DNA of 25,205 nt, from assembly GCA_003522145.1 (NCBI GenBank), contig DPGD01000056.1:1-25205 (forward strand). The letters run 5' to 3'. This DNA is from Clostridiales bacterium. Lineage in GTDB: Bacteria > Bacillota > Clostridia > Oscillospirales > CAG-272. A program made the position numbers and the translations under genes. The notes beneath the pieces were generated by a model. It was not told where the DNA came from. It was given only the letters and a program-made list of their open reading frames with translations, and did not search any database. Below, piece after piece: positions 22,197-25,205 of this stretch (position 1 is its first letter; each line of letters begins with the position of its first letter).

Positions 22197-23042
22197 TCAG
22201 TGGATGATATCGCTCCATTTAACATCTTCAAAAGGCAAAAACTCAATATTTTCCAGAAGAAGTTCTATTGGATAGTCCCGAACGCTTTCGGCATCGAGAT
22301 CCCGATAGAATAGTCCGATGATTTGCCGATCCACGACCATTGTATACCGAACAGCTTTTTTGCTCATCCCCTCAGGCAGTGTCATTTTGTATACCTGAAT
22401 TTTCTGATCCTCAGTTTGATAGAGCAATTCCGGTTCGTAGCCCATGGTTCTTTTTTTATAATCCACAAAATTGTCATTATCGTCTATTTTTTCCCCTAAG
22501 GAAAATCCGTAAGATTTACTGCGAGATTCATCGGTCCAGATATAGCTGGTCTCTATATCTATGATTTCCAAGTCATCATAGGAGCCATCATACGGTTTAT
22601 CAAAAGAAAAGGCGAAATCGAAACTCAAAGAATAGTTATTACAGAGTGGGGCAACCGCCGAACGAAGCTGGTTGTAAACCTGTAGTATTTGTTCTGTATT
22701 TTGAAATCTGTAATATGTTGGTTTTACATCCTTATATCTCTCTATATATGCCTCAAGTTTCGATGTGTTTGTAAAATCAAGACTGAAAAAATCTAATAGC
22801 TGATCGGAATCCCCCAAATAAACCGTATAGCTGTAGTCGTCGTTCTTTGAAGGATGATCGGGTTCCGTTGTATCAGCCGGAGTTGTCGGCAGATTTGGAC
22901 TGTTGGGCTCTTTTGAACTATTGTTGATCTCTTTTGAACTGCTATTGGCAGGGAGTGAAGTTTCAGAATTGTTGATTGAAGAACATCCGACAAGACTGAT
23001 AAATGTGCAGATAATCCACATAAATACAATTATTTTTTTCAT
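22197..23042 (-). CDS. Putative lipoprotein, unknown function
   Basis: This 281-aa protein starts MKKIIVFMWIICTFISLVGCSS, a lipoprotein signal with lipobox LVGC and lipid on Cys20. A Ser/Asn/Pro/Thr-rich linker (about 24-75) precedes a mixed alpha/beta body with no recognised motif. The start at 23042 follows AAAGGA; a longer frame to 23093 lacks a signal-peptide layout. It lies 47 bases downstream of the broken metalloprotease gene on the same strand, so they may share a transcript. Codons are AT-rich, unlike the zinc region. The 195 bases after the terminator at 22001 hold no other gene. Confidence 0.8.
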   Translation of the reverse strand: MKKIIVFMWIICTFISLVGCSSINNSETSLPANSSSKEINNSSKEPNSPNLPTTPADTTEPDHPSKNDDYSYTVYLGDSDQLLDFFSLDFTNTSKLEAYIERYKDVKPTYYRFQNTEQILQVYNQLRSAVAPLCNNYSLSFDFAFSFDKPYDGSYDDLEIIDIETSYIWTDESRSKSYGFSLGEKIDDNDNFVDYKKRTMGYEPELLYQTEDQKIQVYKMTLPEGMSKKAVRYTMVVDRQIIGLFYRDLDAESVRDYPIELLLENIEFLPFEDVKWSDIIH

Positions 23043-23089
23043 GGTACAATTCCTTTCTGTGTTGTTTACATTTGAACGCTTTTTAGAAT

Positions 23090-23998
23090 TCAATCATGAG
23101 GATTCTTATTTGCATGATGGTTTGTTAAATGATACCCTACTCCGAATGTTTCATGTGTTTTGCTTTTACACTGTTCACAAAACAATTCATCGAGCAATCC
23201 ACTGTCATATTTTTCACTAAAAAATGTATATCCATCTTCAGACATAATGCATTTGGGCGCATCAGTATTTTTGTCTTTTCCGCCATTCTTACATCTCCAA
23301 CAATCGCGAGTTGTGCAACCGATATATTCATCATCAGAAGTTTTTGTTCCGTTGCAGTAGTGATCCGGCGCACTCATACGATGTGCAATTTCATGTGTCA
23401 TCGAGGAAATATATCGTTCAACATAATCATTCTTAAAATCATTGTTTCCATTTATTCTTCCAGAGACAGTCAAGATTACAATATCAGATGAGTATGCAGC
23501 TGAGGATGCGCTGTTATTTACAACTGAACCGCAGAAAGCAATCCTGGTCAACAAAGAAGTTCCCTGACCATATTGGTTTTTTAAGTCATTCGCAATGTTG
23601 CGCCTGCTTTTATGCGCATGATCGCAGGGACATATATCACACTGGGGAGACATATCACAATGATAGCAAAATTCATTGATACCAGCTGTACAATTATCAG
23701 CACATGATGTATAGCTTTGAATTGTACTATTCACTGATAGTCCAAAATTCAACCAACAAATTTCTGAAACACGGTGATTAATTTCACTAATTTTATTACT
23801 TGCATTGGGTTCTCTCTCCAAGAACCCCTGGTCAAAATAATTGACTAAGGTTATTGTGTAAACTTGGGTTGTAATATTCCATTTTATGTTTGTTGTCGAA
23901 GATGTCTGAACTAAGTCATTTCCGTTTAATGCAAGTTTGTATGGTGACGAATTGTAATTGTATTGATACCTGTTTTCAATAATGTAGGTAAGTAATAA
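23090..23998 (-). pseudogene. Metzincin-like metalloprotease fragment (C-terminal part)
   Basis: About 300 aa from RYQYNYNSSPYKLALNG to the stop. The zinc motif is HEIAHRMSAPDHYC: HExxH with Asp at the third-ligand position (as in snapalysin-type HExxHxxGxxD) and a following His. It is trailed by CIMSED as a plausible Met-turn and many paired cysteines (CTTRDCWRC, CEQCKSKT). The fragment has no signal peptide, ribosome site or start of its own. Its frame overlaps, out of register, the end of the signal-bearing frame upstream. It is best read as the catalytic end of a gene broken near 23990. The join needs a +1 shift, or an internal deletion removed more sequence. Confidence 0.7.
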
Positions 23999-24782
23999 TT
24001 TTCCCAAGGCAGAATACAGGCTCGGACTTACCGATGTCTGCCAAATAATAGCCGTTGCCATCACCGTACAGATGCAACCCGTCTGTCTTGAGCACAAAGG
24101 CGTATGCTGCATCTGCCGTGTATTCGGTCAATATAATATCCTCTTTTACACCCGAAAGAAGCGGTGTGTATCTCAGCTTGGTGTTTTCACCGTATGCTTT
24201 ATCATAGACAATAGAATCTTCGCACTGAACCACAGACAGGGCGCTTGTTAAGCCTTGCGGGATCAATTTGATTGAAAATTCCGAATACTCAAGGTCGATT
24301 CCATGTGTAGGATTGTTCGGAATAAGCAACTCGATATCACTTTGAGTAATTCCGAATCCGTTCGTTTTGCTCTTAAGCGAAATATCCTTTTCTCTGATGA
24401 TGCCATTTTTGTCTTCATATTTTACATTTTCATCCATTATGTAGACGGAACGAGTGCCATCGGCATTATCAAACACATATGTATTTAAGGTTTCTAAATC
24501 CGGAAGACGACGAGTGTGTCTTGCCACATCGAAAAGTGAGTTGTCAACATATTTCAAGATCATGCTTTCTTCTGCAACGCCCGGATCGTCTGCACAAAGA
24601 ATGGTTGGGTCAGAAATAGGTAGGTTTTTATTTTGGGCGATATTGTTTTCAGGGATAAAACCGCTCGATGAATCGGTAATGTTTGAGACCGCTACCGCTG
24701 AAGCCGGCAAAACGGTTCCGGTGAGAAGTAAACTCAAAATAATGATCAACGCAACTGTTGGAGAGAAGAATCTGTGTTTCAT
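23976..24782 (-). pseudogene. N-terminal part of the broken secreted protein
   Basis: 268 aa with signal peptide MKHRFFSPTVALIIILSLLLTG...ASA. The N-terminal domain resembles that of large DNRLRE-type surface proteins of gut Clostridia (NTYVFDNADGTRSVYIMDENVKYEDKNG, then DGLHLYGDGNGYYLAD and PVFCLGK). The start at 24782 follows AAGGGG; a consensus promoter lies upstream. The frame stops just after LGKIITYLHY, where family members would continue. The next frame at this point runs into the metalloprotease. It is still likely to be transcribed and secreted as a truncated product. Confidence 0.7.
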
Positions 24783-24932
24783 TATATGCCCCTTCATTAA
24801 ATTAAAAATGATAATAAATAATCAAATGTTGTTCGGGAACCGCTCATACCATTTGATAAACTGCCGCCGCTTGAATAAAAATACGCATGACCGCAATCCT
24901 CCCACAAAAGATTTGTTTGCTTTTCTAAACAT

Positions 24933-24961
24933 AATATACCAAACATCCTAATAGTTGTCAA
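24933..24961 (-). promoter_or_regulatory. Promoter of the broken metalloprotease gene
   Basis: On the minus strand, TTGACA (24961-24956) and TATATT (24938-24933) are 17 bases apart, about 150 bases upstream of the start codon. A long leader (24783-24930) follows with no clear structure. Confidence 0.8.
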
Positions 24962-25114
24962 TGCATTATTTATTGAATTTTGCAGAAATTCAAAAAATAG
25001 TTACAGGGTACAAAGCTACATCCAATATTCTTCTCCTTCTTGACTTACGCACAGCATAGATTTTTTCGTTTTAAAAAACTCTTTGGATTTTTTCAAAAAA
25101 AGTGAAAAAAGGTG
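24962..25114. other. Gene-free divergent spacer
   Basis: About 150 AT-rich bases separate the minus-strand secreted-protein promoter from the plus-strand tRNA promoter. I see no gene; only A/T tracts stand out. Confidence 0.6.
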
Positions 25115-25143
25115 TTGACAAACCGAATGGGATATGCTATAAT
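25115..25143 (+). promoter_or_regulatory. Consensus promoter of the tRNA gene
   Basis: TTGACA (25115-25120) and TATAAT (25138-25143) with a 17-base spacer, about 43 bases before the tRNA 5' end. Confidence 0.95.
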
Positions 25144-25185
25144 CAAACCCGTCGCCGGACAAAAGGTGAAAACCTTGATCCATAT

Positions 25186-25205
25186 GGGAGCATAGCTCAG
25201 CTGGG
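25186..25205 (+). tRNA. tRNA gene, 5' end only (probably tRNA-Ala)
   Basis: GGGAGCA (acceptor 5' strand), TA, GCTC (D stem), AGCTGGG (D loop start) follow a perfect promoter. The pattern GGGxxxATAGCTCAGCTGGG is typical of tRNA-Ala, but the anticodon is beyond the window, so identity is a guess. Confidence 0.85.

Noticed and set aside
23976..24010. Programmed ribosomal frameshift joining the two metalloprotease parts
   Set aside because: The required shift is +1 (or -2), and no standard slippery heptamer is in register; mutation or deletion is simpler.
1..25205. CRISPR array
   Set aside because: No series of regularly spaced direct repeats was found; the only evenly spaced repeats are the two operator copies at 8990-9024.

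Overview
The window looks like a chromosome segment of a Gram-positive gut-type member of the Clostridia (Firmicutes). The indicators are Tn4451-family transposon genes (a TnpX-like serine recombinase, TnpW, TnpV), strong AGGAGG ribosome binding sites, consensus TTGACA-17-TATAAT promoters, lipoprotein signals and secreted DNRLRE-type or metalloprotease proteins. No 16S gene or other species marker is present, so genus is not assigned.

Region 1 (about 77-15710) is a roughly 15.6 kb integrative mobilizable element inserted in the chromosome. At its left edge lies a large serine recombinase on the minus strand, followed by tnpW, a ParB-like protein, a MOBP-type relaxase and MobC. Next comes an intergenic hairpin cluster with an RSF1010-like GTAAGTGCG motif (candidate oriT), then parR, an actin-like parM and a small Cys-rich VLP protein. 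A divergent intergenic region separates this minus-strand backbone from a plus-strand pair, DUF6076 and a sigma-70-like protein. The plus-strand cargo follows: an XRE regulator, a TetR regulator, a strong terminator, then DUF308, an MMPL/RND transporter and a secreted Leu-x-x-Gly heptad-repeat protein. Convergent tnpV and a 62-aa protein close the element. No type IV secretion genes are present, so transfer would depend on a helper element. Imperfect inverted repeats at 77-101 and 15686-15710, each followed just inside by an inward-blocking terminator, are proposed as the ends.

Region 2 (about 15900-22000) is visibly GC-richer and looks like native chromosome. It holds a zinc-dependent phospholipase C-like protein and a zinc uptake operon: a Fur/Zur-family regulator, a ZnuA-like lipoprotein, a ZnuC ATPase and a ZnuB permease. 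A membrane-anchored phosphodiester glycosidase with Cys/His-rich ribbons and a small membrane protein follow, ending in a long-stem terminator. The regulator's recognisable N-terminus is out of frame with its body across an A7 run.

Region 3 (about 22200-25205) is AT-richer. It carries, on the minus strand, a lipoprotein gene and a broken secreted metalloprotease gene (signal peptide and N-terminal domain in one frame, HExxH domain in another). It ends with a plus-strand consensus promoter and the first 20 bases of a tRNA gene, probably tRNA-Ala, cut by the window edge.

The most interesting candidate system is the regulated XRE-TetR / DUF308-MMPL-heptad cassette. It resembles a Gram-positive RND exporter with its own extracytoplasmic coiled-coil partner, carried as cargo by a mobilizable element.
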